A stretch of DNA of 64,000 nucleotides from Polytrichum commune. Its lineage: Eukaryota > Streptophyta > Polytrichopsida > Polytrichales > Polytrichaceae. Position numbers and translations under genes: made by a program. Below, piece by piece: positions 10,525-23,959 of this stretch. Under the pieces are notes generated by a model. It was not told the DNA's origin and did no database searches. It saw nothing but the letters and a program-made list of their open reading frames with translations. The DNA lies in the NCBI GenBank assembly GCA_950295325.1, contig OX485807.1, positions 7,628,501 through 7,692,500 of the forward strand, in the 5' to 3' direction. Positions within the stretch are counted from its first letter, which is position 1, and each line of letters begins with the position of its first letter.

Positions 10525-11737
10525 GGTTCTACCGTTTCCTTGTTAGATTTTAGTTAATGTCACTTGCATTATTATGATTTTAGGTACTCTTTGAATTTTG
10601 AATTTTTGAATTTTTTTTTCTTTTGGACACTCAACGCAATTAATTTCCCAAAAATGTAGGCACCTATAAAATTAATTATTTTCTGCCCAAGCTACTAGAG
10701 AGCTATAGTAGCGCACTTGAGTTGTGTTTAGATCTGTCAACCTCTTGTGACAAGTTTGAACTTTGAAGATGTCGTGGACAATGGAAACACCATTGGCGTT
10801 TTGAACACATCCTCTTTCTTGAAACCTCTCCTCACAATGCTTGTAAAATTTCATTCATATCGTTTGCACAAACTCTTAAAATCACAAAGTCCTTTGCTAA
10901 AGGTCGTTCTTTGTTTGATATCCCAACTTCTCTTAGTTGGACATAATTTTAAATAAGTTCATCTTTTGTGTGGAATTGAGGTCTGAAAATTGTTGAGGAC
11001 ATAGCCCAAGTTATGATACTGAAGTTTTGCAATTTCATGTTACTCATATTCTTTGCAATGAGTCAGGATGACCTTGAATGTAAGGTGAACCCCTTCTCCA
11101 CCTAGTTACCTACAATGAATTGTGAGTAATAATTAATCTTATGTAAAGCATACATTTTACCATTATTTGACAATGGTATGACATAAATAAATGTATATTA
11201 AAGTTAAAAAGTTATGTTTTCCATAATATTCTGGCATTTAGTCTTATAAATTTTGAATGCCAAACCTACCATTCACCAACTGTATAATTCCAACCACATG
11301 ACCGCGATAGATTTTCCAAGACTTTGTAGACAACAATCCAAACTTATGAATATGTAATCATGTTCATTTTATAGACTAGATATTAAAGTTCATGTCACAA
11401 CCCAAAAAAATCATTTTTTATGCTAAAAATGCAACCTATAATCAAAGAAGGATTATCCCAAAATGATTTATTTATGTATAAGTGATCAACCAATTTGAAA
11501 AAATACAAGGTGGTGGTGTTTCTCTATCACATGTTAGCTCACTCAACATTTTCTAGTATCCACATATACTAGAAATAAAACGATGTCTTCAAGTCTGAAG
11601 TGTCCCTCAAAGGGTTCAAGGCTTCTGTAATGTTCTCATATATCATTCCTTCATAGACACAAACGGCATCAAGCTCTATGTAAGGAGATATAGCTCGGAA
11701 TCATACATTCTTCCCAAATAAACATCAAAAAAATGAT

Positions 11738-14248
11738 TTATCTTGGCGGTATCAAGTCAGTTTGTGGTTCGATATGTGAATCCGAGCTAAAATTTGATAG
11801 GTTCGAAGGTGTGTTATGATGTGATTTTTTTTGGGGATTTGCAGGTAAAACATTTGCCATGGTCACTGCTTGTCGAAGCTCATCAACTACCTCTCCCATT
11901 GTCGGTCTATGAACACTTTTAGGCTCCACACTTCGCAAAGCAATGTCTACAACCTTCCATATGGCATCGCGTGTTGCATTCGAAGTTTGAACAACAGGAT
12001 CCATAATCATCTCGATGTCACCTGATTCTATTGAATTGCGAACCTGCAATTGAAAAACAATGAGAGAATGCTTTAGAAAGTAATTATGGCTAAAATCAAG
12101 ATACCCAGTAATGGTACAAGCCAAGACATTCAATATTGAATGAACCTCAAAATGATCACGGAGTACAAATTTGAAATGAACACCATTGTGTTAAATCATC
12201 AATGCCAACCCCAAAAAAGTTCTTACCCATTCAGAGAGACTTGGTTCACGTTGAGTTTCGCTTGTTGCATTTATTGGAGGTCGTCCAGTCACCAATTCCA
12301 ATAAGACCATACCAAAACCAAAGACATCACTTTTGAGAGATAATCTTTGAGTGGAAAAATACCTGCACTCAAATTATGACATAGGTTAAATGCATGCACC
12401 GTTTGCAATAAGATTCGATTGATGGTTGAGATGTACTACATGTATTATGAATTTATTTATACATATAGTAAATATCAATGTATGTGATTCCAAGTATATA
12501 GTGTAAAAGATTTTGACATAATCAAATCCCAAGTACTTTTCATACATAAAAGGTTACAAATGCATTGCCTTACCACTAGAGCAACTACATTGCAACCTCA
12601 TGAGGGGACTCTAGTTGAGTATGTTTGAACCATAGTTGAATACTAGGTACTTGAAATTAAAACTAGCTTTGTGGAATCAAGAAGCCAACCATCTATGCTA
12701 GATAGAAATCCCCATTATTATATATTGTAGATACCTTGATTGAGTTGTAGAAGTGTAATGTGGTTTAGGGAGCTCAACATGCTAGTGTGATTTTGAAGAT
12801 TTAGTCTCGTGTAAACAACCTAATGAATCATGCTTAGGTTGGGAAGATTTTGTAACTATATTCTAGCAAACAAATGAGCAATTAAATCAACCAAAGATTG
12901 GTGAGATCATACTCTGGATCAAGGTAACCAGCAGTGCCTTTGACAATAGTCAAAACATGTGTTGCACCGTCATCTCCGACCAATTTTGAGAGTCCAAAAT
13001 CAGACACTTTGGCATAATCCATTTTGCAGGTAAGTAAAATATTGCTTGATTTCACATCACGATGAATCATACTTGGAGTACATCCTGTATGAAGATAGTC
13101 CAATCCTGTTCATTCAAGTTCAAGCATAAACTTAAATTAATCAAAGAGTCTATCTTCAATCTCTTATTTTATAAACAATTTCATATGTTGATCATCAAGG
13201 AGTTTAATTTACATACAATCTTATTTCTTCTTAAAATTTGAATCCATAAGTTCATGTTAGTTCTAAGAGAACATTAGTGGGTTACCTTGTGCTGCATTCA
13301 AAGCAATGTTGAGTCGTATCTTCCAATCAAGGGATCGCGAGTCGGATGCATAAGCCCCTTTTCAACAAAAACAATTGTGTAGTATTGTATACGTTAAATT
13401 CACATAACTTCATGGTGCAAAAAAATATTGCTAGAAATGGAGCAATTATGTGTTAGCCCAAATACTAAATGGAATTTAGCATCCACCCACATTGTTGCAA
13501 CAATAATTGCTAAATTGAATTAGCCCAATGACAATGTTTGATTTCAATCATTACAAAATATGGATTTAACATCCCCAAACAAAAAAAAAATGTAATTGAA
13601 GTACAAGCTTGTCATTTCATCCTACATAAATTAAATTAAGAGACACATTGGTTTCAAATGCAAATTTTTGGGTGTATGTAGTTCACGCACCATGCAAATG
13701 GTCAAATAATGAACCTTGGCTGATGTATTCATAGATCAACATTTGTTGGTTATTTTCCACACAATAACCCACCAATGCAACCAAATTCTTATGGTGGACT
13801 CTTGATAGAAGATCAACCTTCATTGCACAAAACACCAAAGCGTTAAGGAATGAATGATCCAAAATACGTACTATTCTAGATTGAAGTGTGGGTCATATCA
13901 CATTGATATATTCTTTTATTGCAATGTAGTGATTGGAATTTTTTATTTATTGATCTAAGCACATTAAGTACTAGAAATGTTCTTTTACATAATATAATTA
14001 TGAAATTACTTCATATTTCATTTAGAATCTCATTATTGTTGATATACTAGGTTGTTCACACATGACATTAAGAAAATCTATATAGAATCATGCAAAATGT
14101 TAATCTCTGTAGAACCTAATAATCTTATATAAAGCACACTGTCAAGGGACCACCTCTGAAAAGAGGTACAAACACTTGTTCCATAAGCCCTACTTTATAA
14201 ACTTGCTCTAGGTTCACATATGAGCTCATAATTATGTTCAAGGTTAAG

Positions 14249-14282
<34 letters not shown>

Positions 14283-17200
14283 AGCATTTCAAAACAAATA
14301 TGCAAGCAAACCTCATTAAAAAACTCAACCGATCCTTGTCGAGAAGCAATATCCAACACTTTGATAGCCACTTCTTGATCGTTATTGAGTTTTCCATAAA
14401 ATACTGGTCCAAATCCGCCTCTTCCAATTTCCTTCTTGAAGTTTTTAGTTGCAGCAACAACTTCTTGATATGAATAAGCTTGTGCCCCTACAAATTTCAA
14501 CCTTTAGGATAAGAATGTCTTGGTTTTTGTGAAATGCATCACCTCTCAAGTTTGAATAATGGTTTTATTAATATATGACAATCTTCCTTGATTTGAGTTG
14601 ATGATTAGTAAAAGGGTACCTTTATATGCAATGAATTATTAAAAAAAATAAAATTCTATGATTTGCTCATCATATCTTGATGTTAAAACAACAAAGTGTT
14701 GTTTTTGTAACCCAAAAAATGTAAGAGAATGAAATGGCTTTGATGGTGCTCACATGGGGAGGGGGGGCATTCCCTCATAGAATAAGTACATCCACTTGTG
14801 ATAATATAGTATTTTATAGGGGATCATTTACTTAATAGAATGGATTGTAAGGTATGCTAATTTTTAAATTAATGGTAAATTGTTGTGACTACTAGCACCC
14901 TATGGGTAATTCTAAATTGTTGAAAGATTGATTTGATGGTACTTGATACTACTTATATGTTAAAAAAATCCCCAATTCTACAAAGTTCCTAAGTGTATAA
15001 TTAAGCATAGACCTTGTTCATTAGGTTGAAGTTCTTCTGAAGACAAAGAATAATTAAACTCTATTCTAGACATTTTTGGGGTGATGATTCATGAGTGACT
15101 TCATCCCATCCCTTGATATTTTATAGAAAATTATCAATTGTTCGCTTATTCTCTGTAATTGATATGCAAGGTATATGATTTTTTAATATCTAACCCCTTA
15201 TTTCCATGGTATTTTATATGTATCACTTGGGTGATTTAATGATATAATGTCAAGTGGTATACTACACCTAGATCAACACCTTATACTATATGCAATTATT
15301 TTAAAAATTTATCCAAATTTAATATATTATTTAACCCTATATTTCCTTGCACGTAGTTCCAACGTTTTTTCACTATTGTCCCCCTCCCCCTCCCCCAAGC
15401 AATGTTGCTGCCAAAGTGAACCTCCACACCCTTTCAATCCCACATTCTTGGTTGAAAATATTTGTATCATCTAGAAATTCCTATACCATGATTGGGTGGA
15501 CAATAGTGATGGGATGGACCATAATACAAAGAGAGATCGTTATTGCATATGAATGTTCCTCTCAATCATGTAATATAAAAGCCTAAAATAGTAAGCAACC
15601 CAAAGGTTATCATTTTTAGTTAATGTGAGAAACCAAAAAAAAGAAAACTTAAAAAGATCTAAATTGTTCTAGTTTAAGTTATTCATTTTGAGATGAATCG
15701 GCCACAAAATTTATGTAGGGGTCAAATTTGAGTGTTGAATGACATAACATTAAGTAGCAAGCCCGGATTGACCTTCTCAAGAGAGCATCAAACCCGCGTG
15801 TGTTGATTTGATGCTCTTTCAAGAGCAAAGGTAGCATTAAATTTGAGTTTTACTTAGGTTGTTTTTAATCTATATGTGTAGTTACTTTCAATGCTTAGAA
15901 TTAATTATGTCATTTTCTAGGACAAACAAATGCCAAGTGATGGTAAAGGTTCTAATCTAGGCTAAATTACGATCTAAACAAATCTAAATAGCTATAAAGC
16001 AATGGAACAGTTGGTGAGGTCAAAATGGTAGTTACACTTTTTGAAAAGTCTCCCGACACCCTCATTGGAAACCTTTTTGATACCTTTTTGAAGCTCCTAT
16101 ATATTTGATTAATTATCCATTCATTCACCCTTGCTTTGCAAGCTTTTCCCTTCTTGTTGAGGTAAATTTATGGGTACTCAAAGGGTACTCTCCTAGCATT
16201 GTTACTTAATGTTATGGAATGAGAGGTACACTCGTTTGGGATAATTCCCTCCCTTCCTTAAATACAAATGCTAGGAAGGTCACCAATCAAAGCATTACTT
16301 TAGCCTTGGGCAACTTAAACTTGATTTTCTCATGAGCTTTTTAAAAGCAATGTGAACTTCTCTTCGTCAAAGTCTTCAGACTACCAACCTTGACAACAAG
16401 CAGTGCTAAATTAATTTTTCTCATGGCCCTTGGCCATGTGTGTAAAATGGCTCTAAGTTCTTGGGTTTGAGCCACCCAAGTCTTGAGTGTAACAAAAGGC
16501 CAATATCATATTATTGTACATTTGTGCATGATATTCAAGACTACACAATATAAAAATTGGTAGTATTTCAATTGACTTAGAAGCAGTGCATTGAGAAAAA
16601 ATGATGTTATCTTATTGAATTAAGATGGTGATTATGCTATTATTTCGAAAATTAAAATTGTATCTTGCAAATGTATTTATTTGATAAAATTTTGATAATA
16701 TAAAGGTTCTCATATTTTATTTACCTCCTTTTGGAATGAAAGGCATTGGAATTTCGTCTATAGTTGGATGAGGAGGATTCTCATCTCTCTGCGTCGGATG
16801 ATAGAAAATAAAATATATCATAAAAAATATAAATATTGCTAATGCCGCAATACTCCCAACAACAGCACCAATGATCACTCCAACATTTTGTTTTGAAGAA
16901 GAGCTTGATGAATTTGAAATTGTTGTGGAGGCATTGCCTACTTTCAAACTTGGATTTCCTGCATACCTTTCAAAAGAATAAAAATCAAAATAAATGAATA
17001 GGTAAATATGCAAAAGGCTTATTCAAAGTGTATATATGGATTAATGGATCAAATTAGTAACATATAATTCATAACGCACTACACAACGGACAACGTGATG
17101 ATGGTGAGGCCATAATTGCCTCCACCGTTCACAACTGTTTCAAGCCTGTTCCGAGAATGATAGATAAAAACAATAAGGTAGAGGCTTGGACCACTGAGGA

Positions 17201-20200
17201 CCACGTTGAAGTGATTCATAATTCATATGCATGGGTACAACAAATGATAACAACACAGGTCCAAAATAGTAATTTATGACCAAGATGTTATGTAATTTAT
17301 ATTATGAACTTGGTTCTCAATGCAATAAATTTTTCATTGATGTATGGTCTCAAAGTTGGTGGAATTTATGTAAGTACCTAAAATCCAAACCATTGCCATT
17401 CTTTGAGAGAAGTTTATCAGGAATACTTCCATTGAAATTGTTGTTTTCCACAAACCTGCAATAGAAACCAAAAGTTAAATTAAAACAAAAGGAATGAAAT
17501 CAAATATTTCTTATATTGAATTTGAAGGGAGCAAGTCTAGCACATCAAGTGTTTGTAAAAACAACATATGTCACTTCGTGATTTTCATGTTAAGTGTATG
17601 CTTGAGTCCAACGACTTTGAAAATTATGTTAAGGCATTTGATAATAACTAAATGAAGAAAGCAAATCTACAACTCGTCAAATAAACCTTACAATTCTGTG
17701 AGCATTGTGAGTGACGCCAACCAATCTGGGAGCGGTCCCGTTAAAGAGTTGTTCTCAAGATGCCTATCATATAAGCACACACAATCGATAAGTTCTCTTC
17801 GAGTATTATTCATCAACCATCCCACATCATAACCAGAAAGTTTCTCTACTTCACATTTACTTCTTATATGTCAACTCCAAATGAGCTTTCCAACCGATGT
17901 TCCATAAAACTTATTTAATATGAGCTAGAAAAATAATGTTCAAATAATTGGGATCGTCTACTCCAATTGATGACCCATAATCAAATATTATGATTCATTG
18001 GTCATAAAATCCTAAACTATCAATTATTTGAGAATTGAGAACAAATGCATTTTCTAAGGGTAGGTCAGGAAACCAGCAATACACATTTTGTTGAATCAAC
18101 TCATGAGATGATTAACGTGGTGATCATTCTAAACACCAAAATTCTTAAAAATATTGACAATCATGAATAGAACAATGATAGCAAACTCACATTTACATGA
18201 AATATGTGACATAGCTCAATAACATGTTAGCTTGCTAGTTTTATTAACTTAACTCAATTCAAAGAATTAAAATCACCAAAAAGCTTATATTTGATACTAT
18301 TCCAAAATCATTCTAATCACATACAATTTACTCAATGATGTCAAGGCACTTAAATCAGGCAATGATCCTGACAACCCACAATATGATAGATCCCTGCACA
18401 TAAAAAATTCAATGCATAAAAATAGAGGTATTAAATAATCAAAAGTTTCAATTACCTTTGAGGAGAATAGAAGATGACACAATGCAATAAAATATTTTGT
18501 AAGAATGATCACAATGTAACCACTATTGTTTGAAATTTGAGTGATAATGTAAGTTCATTATATGCTGCAAATACTCAAAGTGTTAAGAGAACTTGATCTT
18601 GAAGATATGATCACCTCATGAATTTAGATACAACTTCAACAAAAATTATAAAATGTTAGTAGTATCATCTTTTTTAAGTATCATAAAGCAATACATTTAA
18701 CAAATTAAGATTTGTGTATCATCAAAGTTATTTCCAAATGCTATTCAACCTTTAGAAAGACAATGAAAGAAAGAAGTTTATGGTTTGTCACATAATAAAA
18801 GAATAAAAATATTTATCTTCAATGAACGAAAATGCCGGAAACTTACAAGCTTGTGAGGTTCAAAAGTTGAACAAAGCTAGTGGAAATGGTTGAATTTAGT
18901 TTATATCCAGATAGATTCCTGGTATAGCATGCACAAGATGCACAAATGTCAATGATTTGTATGCTCAAATATTGAAACAACAAAGGTTTTCTTGAATAAC
19001 TACACCCATCATATAACATATAATTACAAAGCATTTCATTTTCAATCTCTTAGTTTATCATATTTCATAACATGCTAAAACTATTTGATTCTAACTAGAA
19101 GTTCATTCAAAATTTCTATTAGAGTTTATCAGGCCCACATATGAGTACAGAGATTGTCATGACCCTTCCTCTCTCTTGGACGCAAACTCATGAAATACAC
19201 AACTATTACTAAAATTTGATACAATCCGAGAATTTGACGAACTGTATTGGCATTCAACTCATGTTTAAATTGGAAGAGAACTAAAGAAGATTACACTGCA
19301 AGAATGTCTGGAGACGAATCGTTGTTCTCGCAAGTGAGCCAAGAATAAGGAGTTGGAAGACAAGGATCACCACTCCAGTCTACCAAGTTCATGCTTGATT
19401 TGATGACGTCAATGGCAGAAGCTGCAACCAAATTCGTCAATTGATTGGCTACTTGAGAAACTGTTACTGAGGTACATGAGAGAAATTGTCAATTCATTTG
19501 CATCCAATGCAACAAGTGCACTGACTAAAATTCAAAATGGTTTGGATGAAGTAGGTTATTCACCATCAATGATGGTGGTTGTTGAAGATATAACGTCCGT
19601 GATTGCAAAAAGCTCCAGTGCATTCAAGATAGGACCATAGACAGAAGTTGGGGTTGAATATTGAACAAATTTGGACGTTTGTGGAGTCAAAGGAAAGTAC
19701 CACCAAGCTTCTTCACGTAATGAATATAATCCTCCAGTAAGATTGTAAACATTCACTGGTAGATCCAATGCGAATTGAGTTACATGTACCATGAATTGTC
19801 TTGAGGTCACATTCACGTTTGGATCCAACTCAACCCAATAAAATTCCAAATATGCAGTAGTAATGTTTTGTTGGAGAGGGATATTGAATGTCATGTTTCC
19901 GGGGGTAGACATGGCCAAACAAGTTTGTATTACGGAGGATGGAATGGATCCGGCTGTGCCAGAAGTACTCACTAGAGAGGTAGTTGATAGATTAGTTAAA
20001 GGTGTTGTCCCACTCACAAAAGTGGTTCCCACATGTTCAGGAAACCAATACCTATCATACCCGTCATCTGGATATCTGCATAAAACAAACATGTCGTACA
20101 GACAGGTACAATATAATTACGAAACTTGAAGTTTACCATATGCCAATTCTTTGGAAAGGACTTTGAGTATCCAAAGATAAAAAATAACATCTATGTATAT

Positions 20201-22480
20201 AGTAAGGGTAGTTAGTTAATTAGAGGTCTCAATGGTTGAGCATCATTTTGTCTTGAAATCTTAAAGTTTTTTATCCACACCAGCCCATGAACTTCGGTGT
20301 AGTTTATTCAAAACTACATGAATATGTAATAGGTACTAGAAAAACCAATATAATATTCAAAAAATTTGGGACGTAAGAACTTTTGAGTCAAGTAGAAATA
20401 AGAATTGTTAATAAGAAATTGTTAATAAGAATTGTGGTTTTTTCTTCATTAACGTAAATAAGTTCCAACTCAATTTAGGTGGAACAATATCTATAAACCT
20501 AAAAGGAAGTTTAAAATCACAATATTGAACCTACACATTATCTATTTCTCTTTTCATATATGCATATATATATTGAAAAGACTCTAGAATTTTCATAAAT
20601 AACATAAAATAATACATACGAATTTTTCTATAGGAATACACTGTTATGATGCATACAGTGAATAGTGACATTATTTGAAAATACCGAGTTCAATGAGAAG
20701 TAAATGCTCATAATAAAAGCACAATTTATTTTCAAATTATGTATGTATAATCAAGTTCTTACTTTAAAGAAGTGAAATTTGTCAGCAATTCATTTTTCTT
20801 AACAATGTCACCTCTTTCATATGTCAAACTACATGAACATAGTGTTGATGGCCAAAGTACAAAAGTATAGAATTGTACAACATACCTTATCACCTCATCA
20901 GTGAGTGCACCTAAATTCAATCTGGCAATATGTGAAAGATATCGATTTGCAGCAAGGATAACATCCCACTTATAATTGTATAATACTAGAGGGCGCAATG
21001 CTATTGCAGAAATAAAAGGGTTTGTATTGGTTGAATCTCGTAGAAGGCAGAGATAAGTAACATTGCTTTGAGCTTGGATTGTGAACTCCTGATATGATGA
21101 TTTACCAGCTGCAGGACCATTAAGATCTCCTATCGCTGTAGATATGTTTGCCACCACTGTTGCATCAATTGCCATATGAAAAGTAGGAGCTGTTGAAGCA
21201 TTATCATAATTTCCGTAACAAAAACTTGCTCTGAGCAAATACTTAGAATTTGGTGTCACTGGTAGACTGTAACAATCTTTGGGATGAGAACCATTGAAAA
21301 ATCTGAGGGTTGTGAGTTCTGGAAAAGCTATAACTTGGTTGGCAGGGACAACGGAGTTAACGTTCATCCCAGTTGTAATATAGCCGTCATCGGGGACCCA
21401 TTGTATGCCAGTCACTGAGTCATTGTATGTGGCCATTGAACCACAATCGATGTACAAGAACCCTGTCACTCAAAAGAAAAATGGTGTCAACATAAAAATT
21501 TCAATCGTAGAAAGAACTCTTGAATGTAACATTGCGGCAACAATGTTATTCTCTAGGCAAATGATGGGTTTGTTGTATTCTAAATGGGTATAGTGTTCAC
21601 GGAAAGAAATGGAGCCCACCTTCCGAAAGAAAGGCATTACGCCATATATTGTAAAAATTGGAAACCTCCAACCTAGAGACTATTTCATGTTGCTAAATTT
21701 TCTATGTAAATAGGAGCATAACCTAAACCAAAGAACCAAATGATATCTGGCCCTAGATGAATCAAACCGGATGAAATCCGCCTATTTCATAATTCATCTG
21801 GGTAAAAACCTCCCTCCTCAAAATGATTGCCGGTTGATATCCGTTTTTTTTAAAAAGCACCGGTTTCATATTCTCCACTTTCTCAATTCAACCGGACTTT
21901 TCACAAAACCAACGGGCCGCCATTACACTAAATACCGGTTCTCCCTGGACATTGAATAAGAGGTACACTTGTATACAAGTATTATCTCACACGTTTGAAA
22001 ATGGTCTCCAATGATTACACGTGTCAAGTGGGGACTACATGAGGAGCTATAGAGAATTGCTAGCTTTGAAATTACACAATCTCTGATAATCTACACTGAT
22101 ATGTGCAATTAGGATGCCAAGTTCGTGAATGGGTTGCCTCTTCACCCCTGAAAATTACCTTGGGTCAAAATCAAGTCACAGTAACTTATAAGCATCCATC
22201 CATATAGCAACCCCAGTCAAAATTAAAAAGTAAAAGTCTTCTATTTTGTCATTATGTCTTAAAAAATCTAAAATGGTGTGGAACGTCATGGGGCAACCTG
22301 ATTGTGTATATCAGTGTTCATATAATATTTTGTGATGACGACATCTTGAGGTTGGAGACCACCATGGGAAAGTGTACCTGGTGGATTTGCAGCCCCTGCT
22401 CTTGGAATGTTGTTGAGACTCCACAAGATGCTCATCACTCCAAAAACCAAGTACACGTTGTGCATGCCACTAGCTGCCAT
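11738..22480 (-). CDS. Malectin-like/LRR receptor-like Ser/Thr kinase, copy A
   Basis: Plasma-membrane receptor kinase of the plant malectin-like LRR class (LRR-I/SYMRK-like by family knowledge); ligand unknown. Fifteen exons with GT/AG borders and continuous phase: 22480-22378, 21462-20886, 20075-19564, 19466-19295, 18918-18847, 18393-18325, 17763-17692, 17455-17378, 16966-16725, 14487-14312, 13817-13691, 13357-13286, 13105-12913, 12362-12227, 12043-11738. Sum 2,907 nt, 968 residues. Residues 1-30 are a signal peptide; 35-400 malectin-like, opening [12 protein letters not shown] near 430; four short LRR exons about 455-552; transmembrane about 579-606 ([18 protein letters not shown]). Kinase about 645-915 has GRGGFG, VAIK Lys about 675, HRDVKSSN Asp about 774, DFG about 793 and GTAGYLDPE, so an active RD kinase is predicted. 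The start ATG (22480) is the one followed by the signal peptide. The glycine-loop exon acceptor (14,489-14,488) was chosen because the upstream alternative gives an immediate stop. Intron 10 carries (TC)14. Confidence 0.9.
14251..14278 (+). repeat. (TC)14 microsatellite in intron 10 of copy A
   Basis: 28 bases of TC. The equivalent place in copy B has 55 bases. Frames reading RERERE through it are artefacts. Confidence 0.95.
21712..21954. other. Insertion specific to unit A, intron 1
   Basis: About 240 bp with several 'accggt/ccggat' motifs lie between 'gctaaattttc' and 'aataagaggtacacttg'. In unit B these flanks are joined ('gctaagtttttaaataaataagagg', about 57,253). Terminal repeats or a convincing target duplication were not found; a short AATA on both sides is possible. 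It could be a MITE or a deletion in B. Confidence 0.5.
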
Positions 22481-22979
22481 AATTTGTATTTGGGGAAAAA
22501 TAATTCGACCACTCAACACAAATTCTTCTCAGAGAATCAACTGATAACCTTTCAATTCGATGTGGAGCTGCAAACAATACTACTTGCTGATACTCATCAG
22601 TGACTTCCCAAATTTTGTTTGGATATTATAGCCAAAGGCCTTTGTTTCCCTCATAGTGTGCAGATCATTTTCACAGTTGAAACTACATCTGCACTTCATG
22701 CACTCTCGGAATCGGTCAACTGGATGTGAATATTGCTGTCTTCAACTTATGGGCTGCTTCATTCTGTTTTTGATTTTGATTTCATTTTCCAACTAAGACA
22801 GCCTCCACCCATTTAGTTCACTGATTCAATGATAAACTCTCAAGCGAGTATATAAGTTAGAGAAGAATAATCTAGGAATCATTATGGTTGAATCTGCGCG
22901 CCCTCCAAGCAACTGTAAGCTCACACTTAACTGGCAGCTCCAAATGTTACTCTGGAAGGAGCCCACTGAGCTACAGATA

Positions 22980-23957
22980 CAGTCAAGACTCTATAAGTGT
23001 TACCCCTATAAGTGTTATAATTTCATATATGTTAAGAAAATTTTATTCCCCTACAAAAACACAATTGGTAAGACTAGTGAGTGTTATGTGTTAAGTGTTA
23101 TAACATGCTCTTCTCCCTTCTTTGTTAAGTGCACCTTTATAAGTGTTAAATTTGAGAAATTCAAGGTACTAATAATATATGAGAGCATACATTTTTAAAC
23201 ATGTAATTGCATTTATCCCATATTCTTTGCGAAAAATTCAAAATCACTGGGTGTTCTTTCGATTGTTATTGAGAGGGAGATAAAAGAAGCTAAGCGCTTG
23301 GTAGAGGTTGATGAAGTTGCTACTCTACTTCATCAACTGATGTTGTTGTCATTTAATAATGAGGTGAGTGACATGATGAATGCTCATGAATACCTCAATT
23401 ATGAGATGGAGTTTGACCTAAACAACCCCTATTAACCTACCGATGAGGAGTTTTTGGATAATATGTATTCCTCAAAACATCAAGAAATTGATGTTGATGA
23501 GGTTATGGTTTATGTGGTAGAAGAAGTTGTAGGATTAATTTTAGTATTGTTGTGCGTTCTCTAGAGACTTTGAAGAAATACTTTGAACATAAACCAAATG
23601 ATGCCCTATCACACATCATGAGCATTCAAGGATTCCAAAAGAAAGTTTCATCTCATCATTTGGAAGCTTCTCATCATACTATTATAGACTCTTTCTTTCG
23701 GGTAGTTTAGTTGGAAGAATCTCGTCAAATTACTGCAATATAGATTATTTCCTTCAATTAGTTTAGTTGAATTAAATATTATCATTTGTACTTTCATTTT
23801 TTTAAAAGTTATGTTCTTCATTTTTGGATTTTTTAGGTGTTATTTCTATAAATGTTATTCATCATTGGTATGAATTTTATAAATGTTACTTGTTATAATT
23901 CCATATATGTTATTTTCTTGCTACTCCCGACCTGTAACATTTATAGAGTCCTGACTG
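22980..23957 (+). mobile_element. pogo/Lemi1-like Tc1-mariner element
   Basis: 978 bp with inverted ends of about 23 bp: CAGTCAAGACTCTATAAGTG at the left, and the complement of ...TTTATAGAGTCCTGACTG at the right. TA flanks both sides (22978-22979, 23958-23959). Unit B keeps the empty site 'gctacagatacatgg' with a single TA at 58308-58309, so insertion followed the A/B split. CAGT ends, CTCTATAA subterminal bases and TA duplication match Emigrant/Lemi1 pogo-like elements. The interior retains a decayed transposase C-terminus. Insertion lies upstream of the receptor-kinase start (at 22480, minus strand). Confidence 0.85.
23270..23720 (+). pseudogene. Decayed pogo-type transposase C-terminus
   Basis: Broken frames include 'ALSHIMSIQGFQKKV' preceded by 'SLETLKKYFEHKPN' and followed by 'HTIIDSFF'. 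This is the pattern at the C-terminus of CENP-B/jerky/pogo transposases (SLETLxxYxxxxx-ALxxLxxLExF ... IxxYF). Stops and frameshifts interrupt it, and the catalytic DDE core and N-terminal DNA-binding domain are absent. The element is therefore non-autonomous. Confidence 0.65.
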
Positions 23958-23959
23958 TA

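Noticed and set aside
14195-14280. Arg/Glu repeat protein (RERERE) next to the kinase exon
   Set aside because: Translation of the (TC)n microsatellite past a valid exon donor at 14,311; the same happens in copy B.
14488-14503. Alternative acceptor (AAAG at 14,502) for the glycine-loop exon
   Set aside because: Using it creates an immediate stop after the exon 9 junction; the acceptor 14 bases downstream keeps the frame in both genes.
14487-16725. Possible extra exon in intron 9 of copy A
   Set aside because: Direct joining keeps phase in both copies, and the additional 1.1 kb of intron in A has no counterpart in B.
22840-22860. TATATAA-like box upstream of receptor A
   Set aside because: It is about 370 bp from the start codon and changed to TACATAA in the otherwise conserved copy B; I could not tie it to a start site.
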